Positions 40,747 through 48,176 of a stretch of DNA of 64,000 nt are shown here, one piece after another. A program made the translations under genes and the position numbers. Numbering within the stretch: position 1 is the first letter of the stretch; every line of letters starts with the position of its first letter. The stretch is from a virus. The stretch lies in IMG/VR virus record IMGVR_UViG_3300027704_000008, positions 62,001 through 126,000 of that record. The stretch is one strand, 5' to 3'. The notes under the pieces were generated by a model. The model worked only from the letters and a program-made list of their open reading frames with translations, was not told the DNA's origin and ran no database searches.

Positions 40747-41356
40747 AGGATTTATCAGTGAACAACGCCTCGACGAGCGATATGTTAATGCCATTGGTGA
40801 TAGAGACATTGATCTCAAGAATCAATACAAACAGCAGGTGTGGGATCTATTGCAATCATCTTATGCTAAGAACGGTGGGTTGATCGGAAACGGTTTCCAG
40901 TCTATGGAAACCATGGTACAGAAGATTCCCATGTGGAAGATGGTCATCAATAATGGCAAAGTTGAAGCGGTGGTGTTATATAAGGATAAGGGCGGTCGCA
41001 AGTCAGTAGCAATGGGCAGCACTCAAACGCCTTATGCTAGAAAAGCCATATCGAATTTATTCCCAGCAGAACTCCAACGGTCATATGGCGAGAAGTCCAA
41101 GAGTGCGCTTGGAGCGTTAATGAAGATAGTGCCTTGGAGCGTCTTAGAACCATATGTACAGACTCCAGCGCAGGTGAAGAAAGTGTCCAAGGATAGTATT
41201 ACCTCGTTAAAAGATTTTAAAGGAACGTTGCCCGATGATGCCAAGGCAACGATATCTAAGTTTCCAGTACTCCTCCCTTATGGATATTTTAGGGAGATTG
41301 GTGGCAAGCTATCGTTTAAAGTAATGATCGGTACACCAGGCAAGACAATTAAATAA
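40733..41356 (+). CDS. Putative internal head protein with capsid-targeting-like start
   Basis: 207 residues, starting GTG 40733 behind GGAG. The N-terminus MLTLKGFISEQRLDE resembles capsid-targeting sequences (FISE before the cut). The body holds WKMVINNGKVEAVVLYKDKGGRKSVAMGS, cited by INNGKVEAVVLYKDKGGRKS, a pattern I have met in T4-like marine phage proteins with such starts. It might be packaged and injected with the DNA. Function unknown. Confidence 0.6.
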   Translation: MLTLKGFISEQRLDERYVNAIGDRDIDLKNQYKQQVWDLLQSSYAKNGGLIGNGFQSMETMVQKIPMWKMVINNGKVEAVVLYKDKGGRKSVAMGSTQTPYARKAISNLFPAELQRSYGEKSKSALGALMKIVPWSVLEPYVQTPAQVKKVSKDSITSLKDFKGTLPDDAKATISKFPVLLPYGYFREIGGKLSFKVMIGTPGKTIK

Positions 41357-41370
41357 TGGGAGAATGTGTG

Positions 41371-41526
41371 ATGAGTGATATTTTTACAATAATAGTGTTG
41401 GCTATATGGATATCCGGCATTGTAATAGCGCAAGGATTCCTAAGTACGTTCTTTGCTGTTATAATTCCATTCTGGGCGTGGTACCTAGTTGCCGAGAGGG
41501 TACTAACCACATACGGGTTGATATAA
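41371..41526 (+). CDS. 51-residue membrane peptide
   Basis: ATG 41371 behind GGGAGAATG. Two hydrophobic segments (IFTIIVLAIWISGIVIA and STFFAVIIPFWAWYLV) mark a helical hairpin. It ends TAATG, shared with denV. No family recognised. Confidence 0.6.
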   Translation: MSDIFTIIVLAIWISGIVIAQGFLSTFFAVIIPFWAWYLVAERVLTTYGLI

Positions 41527-41939
41527 TGACTAGAATCAATATAATACCAACCCAAGAGTTAGCTGACCAACACCTCGTGGCGGAGTATAGAGAGATGTTT
41601 ATGGTTGGGTCATCTCTGCAACGATCTTTGAAGTCTCCTAATTGGGAAAAGAATAAGAAGACGTGGCCAGAAATGTTTACCCTAAATAGAGGGCACGTTA
41701 AGTTCTTCTATAATAAGGGAATGTATCTACACAAGAGATATGAACAACTTATTACAGAAATGAAGAGCAGGGGAATGAACCCAGACCCCACCAGAGTGTT
41801 TAAAAGACACCAGTGGCCAGACGACTTATATAATGATTGGACGCCCACCGCACCAGAGCAAGATATTGTGCGAGAAAGAATAAGGGAACGAATAGCCATC
41901 AAGCCCACGTGGTATAGATGGACATCTCCTGTCACGTAA
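41526..41939 (+). CDS. denV: Pyrimidine-dimer glycosylase/AP lyase DenV (endonuclease V)
   Basis: Repairs UV dimers by base excision. It has 137 residues (T4 DenV has 138). MTRIN and ELADQHLVAEYREM match T4 closely: Thr2, the Schiff-base nucleophile after Met removal, and the catalytic Glu23 are in place. LNRGHVKFFYNKGMYLHKRYEQLI and the C-terminal IAIKPTWYRW-type end (RIAIKPTWYRW) also match. The upstream ATG at 41406 lies inside the previous gene and would bury Thr2, so ATG 41526 is right. Confidence 0.96.
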   Translation: MTRINIIPTQELADQHLVAEYREMFMVGSSLQRSLKSPNWEKNKKTWPEMFTLNRGHVKFFYNKGMYLHKRYEQLITEMKSRGMNPDPTRVFKRHQWPDDLYNDWTPTAPEQDIVRERIRERIAIKPTWYRWTSPVT

Positions 41940-41962
41940 CAGATAATTAAAGGAATACCAAA

Positions 41963-42943
41963 ATGGCCTGGCTGTTAATACCAAACAACCGCGGTTGGCA
42001 GTATGATAATGCTCCTGCTGATCCTGGTGCAAACAGTCCATACCGACCACTGTGGGAAAAACAAACTGCGGGAGTGCGAACTAACAGTGACGGAACTCAA
42101 GTTTACACTAAAGTCCGCAAGTACGGAAGCACCGTCGATACTGCAGGCGAGATAGCTAGGACATTCTGGAATGTTAAGGGAAACGACCAAAAGTTTCAGA
42201 TGGAGGTGTTGATACCATCTGGCGGAGCAACCTTCACAATACCTTGTCAGGATGTCGGGGTATTTGATGCCACAATTGATTGGGGTGATGGCACAACAAC
42301 AACCACTACTACCTATAACGGGGCTGGACTAGCTCATGCCTATGCTGCTGGCACTTATAAGATAATGATCAGTGGCATTTTCCCGAATATACATTTTAAT
42401 AACGCTGGTGATAAACTCCGTGTAACAAAGGTGCTGAACTTAGGTCATGTTGGTTGGACAAGTTTTTTATCTGCCTTTTATGGATGCGTCAATTTAACTC
42501 AATTTTCAGCTGGTTCTTCAGATACATCAAATGTTACAACATTCGCAGCTGCCTTAGCCGGGTGTACTGGATTTACCACAGGTCATGATGTGGGATTCGA
42601 TACATCATCAGCACAAAGGTTTGATAATTTCTTTTTGTCAAGCACATTTACCGATCTCGATGGAATACAGAATTGGGACATTACTAGTCTAACTACGAGT
42701 CCAGCAAATAATCTGAAAGCATTTATGACCAACGGTGCCAAACTGTCGACATCAACATACGATGAGCTGCTAGTCAATTGGGAAGGGCAAGACCCCACAA
42801 ATACAAACAACATGGGTAATGTTAAGTTTGGTTTGAGTACGTTTACTTCAGGTAGCGCAGCAGAAACTGCTAAAGGTGTTCTTACCACCTCAGTCGCAGA
42901 GGGCGGATATGGTTGGGTTATCACCGATGGGGGTGCAGTATGA
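41963..42943 (+). CDS. Adhesin with PKD-like and BspA/DUF285-type repeats, copy 1
   Basis: 326 residues. N-terminal WQYDNAPADPGANSPYRPLW and a linker (to about residue 75) precede a PKD-like strand (ATIDWGDGTTTTTTTY, AGTYKIMISG). Then come BspA/DUF285-type repeats (FLSAFYGCVNLTQFSAG..DTSNVTTF, and DGIQNWDITSL) and a conserved end WVITDGG. It is about half identical to the gene at 43258. A tail-fibre or virion surface adhesin is likely. Confidence 0.75.
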   Translation: MAWLLIPNNRGWQYDNAPADPGANSPYRPLWEKQTAGVRTNSDGTQVYTKVRKYGSTVDTAGEIARTFWNVKGNDQKFQMEVLIPSGGATFTIPCQDVGVFDATIDWGDGTTTTTTTYNGAGLAHAYAAGTYKIMISGIFPNIHFNNAGDKLRVTKVLNLGHVGWTSFLSAFYGCVNLTQFSAGSSDTSNVTTFAAALAGCTGFTTGHDVGFDTSSAQRFDNFFLSSTFTDLDGIQNWDITSLTTSPANNLKAFMTNGAKLSTSTYDELLVNWEGQDPTNTNNMGNVKFGLSTFTSGSAAETAKGVLTTSVAEGGYGWVITDGGAV

Positions 42944-43134
42944 TAACAAGAACTTCAGGATTTGGAATTATAGGAAAATGGGCATATTTTGCAGATAGTG
43001 ATACTCCTGCGGGTATGTGCGTTTCCTATGCTGACGATACATATGTCCAAGAGTTTGCTAGTAAAGAACTTTTGATGGATGCTCACAAAGAGCAGTTTCC
43101 AGACGAACACAGAGAACAGTTTCCAGAAGAGTAG
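42940..43134 (+). CDS. Small acidic protein, copy 1
   Basis: 64 residues from ATG 42940, overlapping the adhesin stop. It shares the end (VQEFASKELLMDAHKEQFPDEH) with the gene at 44301 (VQEFASEELMLAAHKEQFPDEH). Charged helices alternate with a beta-rich first half. It may be a chaperone or companion of the adhesin; function unknown. Confidence 0.7.
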   Translation: MITRTSGFGIIGKWAYFADSDTPAGMCVSYADDTYVQEFASKELLMDAHKEQFPDEHREQFPEE

Positions 43135-43154
43135 ACTGATTAAAGGAATATATA

Positions 43155-43280
43155 ATTTTTAAAATAGCTACAGCAGAACTTATAGGAAAGCATCTATCTC
43201 AGGTTGAATCTTGGTTAGATAGTATTTCCCCCGAAGATTACACAGGATATAAATCAAATGGCATGGAAAGGTATTCCTAA
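43155..43280 (+). pseudogene. Truncated copy of the 44508 gene
   Basis: The first 34 residues (TAELIGKHLSQVESWLDSISPEDYTG and a few more) match the gene at 44508, then the frame runs into the second adhesin start and stops at 43280. The start would be ATT 43155 behind AAAGGA, as in the full copy. It is the remnant left by the cassette duplication. Confidence 0.7.
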
Positions 43281-44304
43281 CAATCCCCATTGGCAGTACG
43301 ATGATGCTCCAGCAGACCCTGGAGCAAACAGTCCATATAGACCTCTGTGGTTAAAACAAACTGAGGGAATTCGAACGAACAGTGGCGGAAACGAAGTTTA
43401 CACGAAAGTTCGCAAGGTTGGAATCACCGTCGATACTATGGGTGAGCTGAGTAAAACATTCTGGGACGCTCAAGGTGATGAGGTGTTAGGCACAGACGCA
43501 TTTGAACTGCTAATAGAAACCAATGCTGGTAACAAGTCCATGGTGCTGGGCGGCCGCAGTGGATACACTTACAACGCAGTAGTTGATTGGGGCGATGGTA
43601 CCAGTACAACATCTGTAACTCACCATGCTGATGCCGTTCACACTTATGTTACCGCAGGTGAGTATACTATTTCTGTCACAGGTACTTTCCCTGCTATTAA
43701 AATGTACAATGAACCATCAGCAGCATACATCAGGAAAGTATCGAATCTTGGAAAGGTTGGATGGAAAAGTTTTAGGAACGGTTTCTATGCGTGTACTGGT
43801 ATGACCGAATTTACCATGGGAAATACTGATACATCTGGTGTTACAGAAACACAAAATATGTTTCGTGGGTGCTCGGGACTCGTAGGCACCCTCGACCTGA
43901 CCAGTATGATAGGTTCGAATTGTGTCAACACTACCGCTATGATTAGAGAGTGTTCTTCTGTAACGTCCGTGGTTTTTACTGGATGGGACACATCTTCACT
44001 TCCGAGATTTAAAGATATGATGCACAACTGTACTGCGCTAGTGAACGTAACAGGAATAGAAGATTGGAATATTACGGGGGTGAACGTGGCAGATGCCTTT
44101 AGTCAGATACTCACAAACGGTAGAATGACAACAGCACAGTACGATGCCCTGTTGGTTAATTGGGATGCCCAGAGTCCCCTTCCGCAAACCGGAGGGACAT
44201 CGCGATTCGGAAACTCAACATATACATCCGGTAGTGCAGCAGAGACTTCTAGGACCAATCTAATAAATGAGGGTTGGACAATCTCGGATGGGGGTAGTGT
44301 ATGA
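43258..44304 (+). CDS. Adhesin with PKD-like and BspA/DUF285-type repeats, copy 2
   Basis: 348 residues, paralogue of 41963. WQYDDAPADPGANSPYRPLW, the PKD-like AVVDWGDGTSTTSVTHH and AGEYTISVTG, then DUF285-type units (FRNGFYACTGMTEFTMGNTDTS, TQNMFRGCSGLVGTLDL, FKDMMHNCTALVNVTGIEDWNIT) and the end WTISDGG. It differs most from copy 1 in the repeat part, as expected for receptor-binding surfaces. Confidence 0.75.
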   Translation: MAWKGIPNNPHWQYDDAPADPGANSPYRPLWLKQTEGIRTNSGGNEVYTKVRKVGITVDTMGELSKTFWDAQGDEVLGTDAFELLIETNAGNKSMVLGGRSGYTYNAVVDWGDGTSTTSVTHHADAVHTYVTAGEYTISVTGTFPAIKMYNEPSAAYIRKVSNLGKVGWKSFRNGFYACTGMTEFTMGNTDTSGVTETQNMFRGCSGLVGTLDLTSMIGSNCVNTTAMIRECSSVTSVVFTGWDTSSLPRFKDMMHNCTALVNVTGIEDWNITGVNVADAFSQILTNGRMTTAQYDALLVNWDAQSPLPQTGGTSRFGNSTYTSGSAAETSRTNLINEGWTISDGGSV

Positions 44305-44495
44305 TAATCACACAGGAGAACGGGTACTGGATTATAAACAGCGGAACAATTGCGTTAGACGAAAATATAGTTGTTTCCTACCGTGACGATGCTATTGTGC
44401 AAGAGTTTGCCAGTGAGGAACTTATGCTGGCTGCTCACAAAGAGCAGTTTCCAGACGAACACAGAAAACAGTTTCCCGAAGAGTACACCGATTAA
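44301..44495 (+). CDS. Small acidic protein, copy 2
   Basis: 64 residues overlapping the second adhesin stop. It starts IITQENGYWIINSG and ends VQEFASEELMLAAHKEQFPDEH followed by an acidic tail, parallel to the gene at 42940. Function unknown. Confidence 0.7.
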   Translation: MIITQENGYWIINSGTIALDENIVVSYRDDAIVQEFASEELMLAAHKEQFPDEHRKQFPEEYTD

Positions 44496-44507
44496 AAGGA
44501 AGATAGG

Positions 44508-44900
44508 ATTTTTATAATACCTACAGCAGAACTCATAGGAAGGCATCTCTCTCAGGTTGAATCTTGGTTGGATAGTATTTCCCCAGAATATTATACAGGA
44601 TTAGAAATAGCATTACATCTGAAATCTAAAAAAGTTGAAATGTATTTTGTATATTCAGACTCAGACAATAGTCTGATGGGAATAGTAATAGTCTCCAATG
44701 AATATGATAATACTCTAGTCGTCGTAGGTGCTGCCGGAAATGTTGATAATGAATGGGAAATGTTAGATAAAGACTACACACAACTAGCGAAGTCGAAAGG
44801 ATGTACATCTTACGAGTTTCGAGCACGTAGAGGATTTTTGCGAACATTTAAAAAATATGGAATAGTTGAGAAGTACACGGTCATGCGTAAAACATTTTGA
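44508..44900 (+). CDS. Third cassette protein, possible GNAT-like fold, AUU start
   Basis: 130 residues if started at ATT 44508. The first usual start in frame (TTG 44568) would remove TAELIGRHLSQVESWL, a stretch conserved in the truncated copy at 43155, so translation must begin upstream. AAGGAAG lies 7 bases before ATT 44508, and copy 1 has an ATT at the same place. The C-terminal SYEFRARRGFLRTFKKYGI and VMRKTF resemble the end of GNAT proteins. Function unknown. Confidence 0.65.
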   Translation: MFIIPTAELIGRHLSQVESWLDSISPEYYTGLEIALHLKSKKVEMYFVYSDSDNSLMGIVIVSNEYDNTLVVVGAAGNVDNEWEMLDKDYTQLAKSKGCTSYEFRARRGFLRTFKKYGIVEKYTVMRKTF

Positions 44901-44970
44901 CGCGCAACCAACATCTCACCAAATTGGTGCGAGCACGTATACAAACAGTAATAACGGCGGTATCACATAT
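44901..44970 (+). other. Leader of the tmRNA region with an inverted repeat
   Basis: CACCAA-A-TTGGTG (44917-44929) is a perfect 6-bp inverted repeat upstream of the tmRNA acceptor piece. No clear promoter pair is seen. It may be a hairpin in the precursor. Confidence 0.4.
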
Positions 44971-45255
44971 GGAGGCACCGCATAAAGAATTCGTTGACGT
45001 AACATTGAGGCTAGGCAAACACTGGGGTTCGAAACCCCACGCTTCCACCTATAATCATTCCTAGAGTGTTTATAGGGGGAGCGATTTGGATTCGACTTGC
45101 TAGTAATAGGTGTTGCTAGAATAGGTGATGTAAGCTACCTTAAACGCGAACAAACAATATAAATGCAAATGATGCGTTTTATGGTGAGCAAGCTATAGCA
45201 GCTTAACCCACCTGAGGTTGTGGCCCTTCCTTATAATCCAATAGGGCTCCTGTCA
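44971..45255 (+). ncRNA. ssrA: Circularly permuted (two-piece) tmRNA
   Basis: The acceptor piece comes first: T-arm TGGGG-TTCGAAA-CCCCA (45023-45039), then CGCTTCC-ACC (45040-45049). After a spacer, the coding piece starts GGGAGCG at 45077, which pairs with CGCTTCC over 7 bp (one G-U) to make the acceptor stem. GGATTCGAC, the tmRNA D-loop signature, follows at 45088. Helix P2 forms between TTGCTAG (45097-45103) and CTAGGCAA (45011-45018) with one bulge. The tag frame 45165-45206 encodes ANDAFYGEQAIAA then stop. CC is encoded at the 3' end but the last A is not. Outer ends are approximate. Confidence 0.92.
45165..45206 (+). other. tmRNA tag reading frame
   Basis: GCA resume codon, then codons for ANDAFYGEQAIAA and TAA. 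The start AND and the end AA are typical of proteobacterial tags; the hydrophobic C-terminal IAA should be seen by ClpXP-like proteases. Confidence 0.88.
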
Positions 45256-45273
45256 AATTAAACCCAGGAGCAT

Positions 45274-45726
45274 ATGATGAAAGTTAAAATAGGCAACTAT
45301 CCTAAGCATAGATTTTACCACAATTGGTTATATGCACTTGGCTGGACTAATGATGCTAAGGTCAGTGTCCGTATTGACCCTTGGGATACATGGTCAATGG
45401 ACTCCACCCTGGCGTACATCGTTGTGCCTATGCTACAACAACTTCGAGATACTACGCACGGAGCGCCTGTAGTATCTGACGATGACCGCCCCGAACATTT
45501 GATTGGTACTGTAGTGGATGCCAGCAAGGGAGATATTGATGAGTTTCACTTTGAAGCGTGGGACTGGGTACTAACCGAAATGTTGTTTGCTTTTGAGAGT
45601 AAGCACAGTGGTTGGGAAGGCGAGGACTGGGAAAGCGATGATTGGAGAAGAAGTGAAGCGTGGCAGCCGCGTATCACCAATGGCTTTCGTTTGTTTGGAA
45701 AGTATTACGAGAATTTATGGGATTAA
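45274..45726 (+). CDS. Conserved phage protein of unknown function
   Basis: 150 residues with two ATG at 45274 and 45277 behind CAGGAG. VSVRIDPWDTWSMDSTLAYIVVPMLQQLRDTTHGAPVV, cited by RIDPWDTWSMDSTLA and PMLQQLRDTTHGAP, is a well conserved core I know from many large phages. The end is rich in Trp and acid residues. Function unknown. Confidence 0.8.
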   Translation: MMKVKIGNYPKHRFYHNWLYALGWTNDAKVSVRIDPWDTWSMDSTLAYIVVPMLQQLRDTTHGAPVVSDDDRPEHLIGTVVDASKGDIDEFHFEAWDWVLTEMLFAFESKHSGWEGEDWESDDWRRSEAWQPRITNGFRLFGKYYENLWD

Positions 45727-45731
45727 ATATT

Positions 45732-46946
45732 ATGAATATCAGCAATGCAATGCTGGTTAGTATTATAGTTTTGTTAGGACTGTTAACAGGTTGCGGCGGT
45801 GGAGGAGGTGGTTCTGAGTCACCTCCATTAGAGGTAATACAACCTCCATTGGAGGTAATACAACCTCCTGTAGTTGTAGAACCTCCAGTGATCGTAGAGC
45901 CTCCAGTAGTTGTAGAACCTCCTGTAGTTGTAGAGCCTCCAGTGATAGAGATATCGCAGATGAGCAAACCTGAAGATTGTTTGACTGAAGCAACTGACAC
46001 AGGCAATGACATTTACGAGTACATGACGTGTGATGGCATCCTTGTGCGATCAGACATCGACTTTCCGTATGATCAATTCAATACCGAAATAGCTTTGATT
46101 GATATACTCGCAGTGGTAGACACTAAACTAGATGAAGAGCTCGATGGTGGAACTTACGAACAGTTCGCCCAGAGAGAAGTAGACCTTGCCAATAAGCTAT
46201 TTGAGGACTCGCAAGTATACATAATGCTTCGCTTGGTACACGTGCAGCTTGTCGAGGTCGCCGAGGGAGACCTGTATAAACAGATAAACAATTTTACTCA
46301 AAGCAAACGTGAATTCTCCGACCTAGATCAATGGCAGAAAGACGCAGGCGCAGATATAGCATTCTTGTTCAAGAAGATAGAACAAGAACCAATTGCATGT
46401 GGTGTAGCAATATACAACGATCTCACTCAACAATATAGGTATCGTAGAGGAGTGTCACAGTGTCACATCAACACAGTCTTTCAGCAAACTACGGTCACTC
46501 GATATTACGAACGTGCCCATGAAACATTTACTCACGAAATCGGTCACATCCTTGGCATGGACCACAACATCGAAGCAGCGGGTGCACCAAGCACATTATT
46601 TCCGTTCTCATATGGATACCTGATTCCTGGGTATGACCGAGACCTGAGCGATGAGTATAACGGATATGGTACAGTTATGAGTTATTCTGATTTAGCGACA
46701 GGACGATTCTCTGACCGCTCTGAACGATTTATCATACCAGAGACGGGAACATCTCAACGATTAGGAACAGATCGACAAAACTCTAACTATGTTGGGGGTG
46801 ATGCGATTCCAGCAACAGATGCAGTTGATCATCTCAATCGTGTGCGATACTACATGAGTCAACTACATGAGAACTTCAATGAACAGCAAGACGCCGCGGT
46901 TATGTTCAATGGCCTCCCACATACCTCCGCGCGCTGCTACTTCTAG
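45732..46946 (+). CDS. Lipoprotein metzincin metalloprotease
   Basis: 404 residues from ATG 45732. The N-terminus is a lipoprotein signal ending LLTGC (Cys21), so the protein should be exported and anchored to a membrane. Residues 22-70 are a Gly-rich then Pro-Val-rich linker of repeated PPVVVE/PPVIVE units. The zinc motif HEIGHILGMDH is at about 268-278, with HETFT just before it, and the metzincin Met-turn VMSYSD lies near 315-320. Cys residues suggest disulphides. Peptide bonds of host surface or neighbouring proteins may be its substrate. A longer upstream start would spoil the signal. Confidence 0.88.
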   Translation: MNISNAMLVSIIVLLGLLTGCGGGGGGSESPPLEVIQPPLEVIQPPVVVEPPVIVEPPVVVEPPVVVEPPVIEISQMSKPEDCLTEATDTGNDIYEYMTCDGILVRSDIDFPYDQFNTEIALIDILAVVDTKLDEELDGGTYEQFAQREVDLANKLFEDSQVYIMLRLVHVQLVEVAEGDLYKQINNFTQSKREFSDLDQWQKDAGADIAFLFKKIEQEPIACGVAIYNDLTQQYRYRRGVSQCHINTVFQQTTVTRYYERAHETFTHEIGHILGMDHNIEAAGAPSTLFPFSYGYLIPGYDRDLSDEYNGYGTVMSYSDLATGRFSDRSERFIIPETGTSQRLGTDRQNSNYVGGDAIPATDAVDHLNRVRYYMSQLHENFNEQQDAAVMFNGLPHTSARCYF

Positions 46947-47066
46947 CCGCACGACGTCTATAAACACAGATAGTACAATCCCTCATAAAAAAGTAATTCC
47001 GGCTCTCCATTGGTTGAACCGCAATATTGCATATATAATGGTATACTTTATCGGAATCACATTAGT
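46947..47066 (+). other. Gap before the lipase gene, with a possible promoter
   Basis: TTGGTT (47010-47015) and TATAAT (47034-47039) with an 18-base spacer may form a promoter for the lipase. Nothing else is seen. Confidence 0.45.
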
Positions 47067-47786
47067 ATGCAACCCAAACTATGTCTATCAGCAACAGAAC
47101 CATTGCGCGCCGTTAAAGATGTCGCAAACCTGGCAACCAGAGCAAACCATCTATTAAATCAGCCAAACGGAAAAGGTGGAGTAATGGTGCTACCAGGTTT
47201 CTGTGGTGACGATCATTATAATATTCTATTCAGAGAGTATCTAATACATCTCGGGTATGATGTTATAGGATGGGGACAAGGACGTAACAGAGGCCACACA
47301 CATCTTAATCGCGAAGCACTATACGAACGAGTCACCGACCACTGCCACAAGACGGGATCCAGTATTACGTTAGTGGGACATTCCCTGGGAGGAATCTTTG
47401 CCAGGCACATCGCTCACATAATGCCAGACACTGTTAACCAGGTTATCACATTGGGATCTCCTTTTATGGTTCCAGTACATGATGATGGATTCAGTCCAGC
47501 TTCTCCAGTACGTGATGTATACCTCAAGCTCAATCCTGTAGCCGATGACGAAGAGATGTTATCCCTGGTTAGAGTACCACCACCTTGTCCTACGACAGCC
47601 ATCTATAGTAAGGGAGATGGAGTAGTGCGTTGGGACTTGACACTACAGCCAGGTGATGATCATAACGTACACAACATAGAGGTTGATGGAAGCCATATGG
47701 CGATGACACTCAATGCTGAGGTATGGCAACTGTGTGCGTCTAAGCTGCGTCAACATATGCCTCAGGCTTCCGTACAGGCGATCTAA
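47067..47786 (+). CDS. Lipase/esterase-like alpha/beta-hydrolase
   Basis: 239 residues from ATG 47067; an in-frame TTG at 47010 coincides with the promoter. GVMVLPGFCGDDHYN is the oxyanion region, TLVGHSLGGIFARHIA the nucleophile elbow (Ser near residue 106), and AIYSKGDGVVRW and DGSHMAMTLNAEVW hold candidates for Asp and His. It resembles bacterial triacylglycerol lipases or acyl-transfer esterases. No signal peptide is seen, so it acts inside the cell unless released at lysis. Confidence 0.8.
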   Translation: MQPKLCLSATEPLRAVKDVANLATRANHLLNQPNGKGGVMVLPGFCGDDHYNILFREYLIHLGYDVIGWGQGRNRGHTHLNREALYERVTDHCHKTGSSITLVGHSLGGIFARHIAHIMPDTVNQVITLGSPFMVPVHDDGFSPASPVRDVYLKLNPVADDEEMLSLVRVPPPCPTTAIYSKGDGVVRWDLTLQPGDDHNVHNIEVDGSHMAMTLNAEVWQLCASKLRQHMPQASVQAI

Positions 47787-47848
47787 CGCCGGTAACTGCA
47801 CTACCCCTCATCCTTACCCCCCCAACCGTATTCCGCGTAGTAAATGCG

Positions 47849-47858
47849 CCGTATACGG
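47849..47858 (+). promoter_or_regulatory. CCGTATACGG palindrome
   Basis: A perfect 10-bp palindrome just upstream of module A that matches the centre of the 16-bp palindrome in the gp18 leader (2292-2301). Confidence 0.4.
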
Positions 47859-47975
47859 TAACCCATTGATTTATAACGCAAACTGAGATAGTTACCGAAC
47901 TATGCGGGCTCCGTATAATGACCTGTTGTCTTCAGCCTGACAATCGTGGATAATGGCTACATTGAATGAAGAAAT
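47859..47975 (+). promoter_or_regulatory. Promoter/operator module A
   Basis: First of six similar modules: TAACCCATTGATTTA start, imperfect palindrome AGTTACCGAACT (47890-47901), ATGCGGG, promoter TTGTCT (47926-47931) N17 GATAAT (47949-47954), and leader CATTGAAT (47960-47967). It drives the gene at 47987. Confidence 0.85.
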
Positions 47976-47986
47976 GGGGAAAGATT

Positions 47987-48133
47987 ATGAGTGATAACTG
48001 GTTAGTGAAGCAACAGCATGAGGATATCAAACTACTCACGGCTGAGAACAAGAGACTCGAAGCGAAAGTCAAACGGATGGAGAACTTCGTCAACGAGCTG
48101 ATCGAGATGATTGGAAAGCAATCGCAGAGATGA
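47987..48133 (+). CDS. 48-residue coiled-coil peptide
   Basis: ATG 47987 behind GGGGAAAG and promoter module A. The product is a charged amphipathic helix (HEDIKLLTAENKRLEAKVKRM) fit for a coiled coil. Function unknown. Confidence 0.65.
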   Translation: MSDNWLVKQQHEDIKLLTAENKRLEAKVKRMENFVNELIEMIGKQSQR

Positions 48134-48176
48134 ATTCAGATATCATTGACAATCTCCGTAAAGAAACCAAAGGAAT

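Larger units (their letters stand above)
41963..44900 (+). repeat. Tandem duplication of a three-gene adhesin cassette
   Basis: Unit 1 (41963-43257) and unit 2 (43258-44900) each hold an adhesin, a short acidic protein and the start of a third gene. The third gene is complete only in unit 2 (44508-44900); in unit 1 only its first 34 codons remain before the second adhesin begins. The units have diverged, so the duplication is old enough for selection on both adhesins. Confidence 0.8.

Noticed and set aside
41963-44304. Diversity-generating retroelement acting on the adhesins
   Set aside because: No reverse transcriptase or template repeat is visible, and the differences between copies are spread along the gene and not limited to adenines.
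45023-45049. A tRNA gene, suggested by the perfect T-arm and acceptor end
   Set aside because: No anticodon or D-arm lies upstream, while a partner acceptor strand, GGATTCGAC and a tag frame lie downstream, so this is the permuted tmRNA.
45674-46012. Reverse-strand Gly/Thr-rich repeat protein
   Set aside because: It is the antisense image of the proline-rich stalk of the metzincin gene.
47010-47066. Longer N-terminus for the lipase from TTG 47010
   Set aside because: The stretch holds a promoter-like TTGGTT/TATAAT pair and has no ribosome-binding site, so ATG 47067 is preferred.
47914-47920. TATAAT-like box inside modules A, B and D as an extra promoter
   Set aside because: It is not kept in modules C, E and F and has no proper -35, whereas the TTGTCT promoter is kept in all six.
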